Assembly: GCA_023409995.1 (NCBI GenBank)
Contig: JAEYQN010000110.1
Span: 1-14,649, forward strand
Length of the DNA stretch: 14,649 nucleotides
Origin: Cyanobacteria bacterium OH_CBB_238
GTDB taxonomy: Bacteria > Cyanobacteriota > Vampirovibrionia > Gastranaerophilales > Gastranaerophilaceae
Direction: 5' to 3'
In this document: positions 13,373 through 14,649 of the stretch, in pieces
How the letters are laid out: each line of letters begins with the position of its first letter
Numbering within the stretch: the stretch's first letter is position 1
Notes under the pieces: generated by a model
What the model saw: only the letters and a program-made list of their open reading frames with translations
What the model was told of the DNA's origin: nothing
Database searches by the model: none
Translations under genes and position numbers: made by a program

Positions 13373-14649
13373 ATGATTCAAAGTATTCAAGGCAATTCAT
13401 TATACATTAATAATATGAATATAGCCCACAAACAAAATGCAACATCCCCAATCTCAAATTCAAATGTAGTTCCCTTCAAAAAAGCGGAAATCTCTGGTGA
13501 TAAATTAGCACTTGCATTAAGAGCTCAAGCAGCTATACCTTTTGCTCATACAGTATCTTTTGGTAGATCATTATTTGACAAGTTTGCAGATGCTACTGCT
13601 CAAATTTCGGTTTGCAAGGATGAGAAAAATGGCCGTAGTGGTGAAGCAGTCGGAACAAAAACAAACGTAAACAACATAATTGAGGAATTTGCTCCTGAAC
13701 TAAAAAAAGCAGGTAATGCAATGAAAGAAACTATCCATTTGGCAAAAGATGCTGAAGCAAGAACTCAAATAAAAAAACTGGATGATAAAAATATCTTATT
13801 TGAAATGGCAGTTAGAAAACCCGGAACTGATCCCTTGAACTATTCAGAAAAAGACTATAACCATAGAATCGCTGTCATAATGAATCCAGAAGAAATTGCT
13901 GACGAAGATGTTTCAATTTTAACTACAAAAGGAAAGCCTATGGCTGTAGTCGAGGATGGAAAAAATATTCTCTTAACAGCAGCTGGTAAACTTGCCAGAA
14001 AAGACGATGGGTTAAAGGTCATCGGAAAGAAAACAGGAAGAGACTTTACTCCATTTGTTCCTAAAAACGTACCTGTGGTTCAAAAATTAGCACCAACAGC
14101 ATCGATTGGCAAAGGTGCAAGACTTATTATTGGAATGGAAGATGGTAGGTTTAACCCTGAAATAGTAAACAGTATGGTTGAATTTGAAGATAAATTAAAA
14201 TCTGGCGAAATTGTTCTTCCGCAATTTGTTGGACGCAAAGGTGCAGAAAAAGTCCAAATAGGAATGCTAGCTGGTGGCTTTGGTTCTAGAGCAGAGTATG
14301 CAAATGCCGCTGCCGGAGCTATATATAATAATGAAGAAAATGGTGCTCAATCAACAAAAGGCGTATTTAGAATTCCAACAGGGTTAACACCCATGGAAAC
14401 AACGCTTATAAGCTTACATATGGCGGGCTTAATAGATTGTTCAGCTAAAAACTTTGGTATAGGTAAAAACATCTTCTTCTATCAAAATAAAAGTGGAGTA
14501 AATAAAGGTAATGGTGGTTTCACTATTGATATGTACAAAAAAACAATTAAACCAAAAGAAAATAGTGAGTTCATCTTCCCTAACGACTCAATTTCAAGAA
14601 TGCCAATTGCAATAGGTAAAGTCACAGATATTATGAACGAAGGCAACAC
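13373..14649 (+). CDS. Nucleotidyltransferase-like protein with long N-terminal extension (3' end outside window)
   Basis: The ATG at 13373 follows AGGAG by five bases, the strongest ribosome site in the window. The frame is open to the window end (425 codons). Residues 1-70 are polar, rich in Asn, Ser and Gln, with TVSFGRSLF near residue 62. Residues 80-295 are of unknown type. From residue 297 it reads MLAGGFGSRAEYANAA, which has the LxGGxGxR phosphate-binding loop of NTP-transferase-fold sugar-1-phosphate nucleotidyltransferases. RIPTGLTPMETTLISLHMAGLID follows, like the K/R..P.....P.hE..L..L..AGI segment of that family. About 60 residues further comes EFIFPNDSIS, a possible equivalent of the metal-binding strand. 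In ordinary members the GG loop is near the N-terminus, so an extension of about 295 residues is unusual. The substrate is unknown. Confidence 0.7.
   Translation, partial: MIQSIQGNSLYINNMNIAHKQNATSPISNSNVVPFKKAEISGDKLALALRAQAAIPFAHTVSFGRSLFDKFADATAQISVCKDEKNGRSGEAVGTKTNVNNIIEEFAPELKKAGNAMKETIHLAKDAEARTQIKKLDDKNILFEMAVRKPGTDPLNYSEKDYNHRIAVIMNPEEIADEDVSILTTKGKPMAVVEDGKNILLTAAGKLARKDDGLKVIGKKTGRDFTPFVPKNVPVVQKLAPTASIGKGARLIIGMEDGRFNPEIVNSMVEFEDKLKSGEIVLPQFVGRKGAEKVQIGMLAGGFGSRAEYANAAAGAIYNNEENGAQSTKGVFRIPTGLTPMETTLISLHMAGLIDCSAKNFGIGKNIFFYQNKSGVNKGNGGFTIDMYKKTIKPKENSEFIFPNDSISRMPIAIGKVTDIMNEGN

Overview
This AT-rich bacterial window uses the standard bacterial code. It holds twelve protein genes, two of them cut by the window edges, and no rRNA, tRNA, CRISPR array or insertion sequence. 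The gene set is MEP isoprenoid synthesis, phosphoglycerate mutase, valyl-tRNA synthetase, chemotaxis, a BadF-type ATPase and a TPR protein. Together with the low GC, weak Shine-Dalgarno use and the polar N-termini carrying an '[IV]SF' patch on two unusual proteins, it would fit a Gastranaerophilales/Vampirovibrionia ('Melainabacteria') or another uncultured low-GC lineage. That placement is an impression, not a proof.

Left part (1-2445): the 3' part of a chemoreceptor runs rightwards and converges on a leftward two-gene unit. The unit is a short BadF/BadG/HgdC-type ATPase activator that keeps both Fe-S cysteines, translationally coupled (ATGA) to an unrecognised 244-residue protein built from two copies of a 'GFWG ... 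Cys' domain. The chemoreceptor's terminator lies inside the antisense coding sequence of the activator.

Middle (2446-8804): a tight rightward operon of a Nudix ADP-ribose pyrophosphatase-like protein, a Cof-type HAD phosphatase and IspF. It is followed, after 180 bp with a candidate promoter, by a 545-residue protein with an all-helical N-terminal region and a phosphoribosyltransferase-like C-terminal domain. That gene converges on valS and the two share one perfect bidirectional terminator.

Right (8776-12780): gpmI and valS form a leftward operon (gpmI first). Divergent from it is a GT2 glycosyltransferase with a very short predicted leader. Its end meets, two bases apart, the end of a leftward TPR protein.

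Far right (12781-14649): a 592-bp intergenic region holds a TPR promoter, a hairpin, a candidate small RNA of about 75 nt with its own promoter and terminator, and about 100 bp of T-tracts phased at the helical repeat (predicted curved DNA). It then leads into a gene with a strong ribosome binding site. That gene is cut by the window end and encodes a nucleotidyltransferase-like domain behind an unusual extension of about 295 residues. The most interesting items are the activator/duplicated-partner pair, the helical-phosphoribosyltransferase protein, and the sRNA plus curved-DNA region ahead of the nucleotidyltransferase-like gene.
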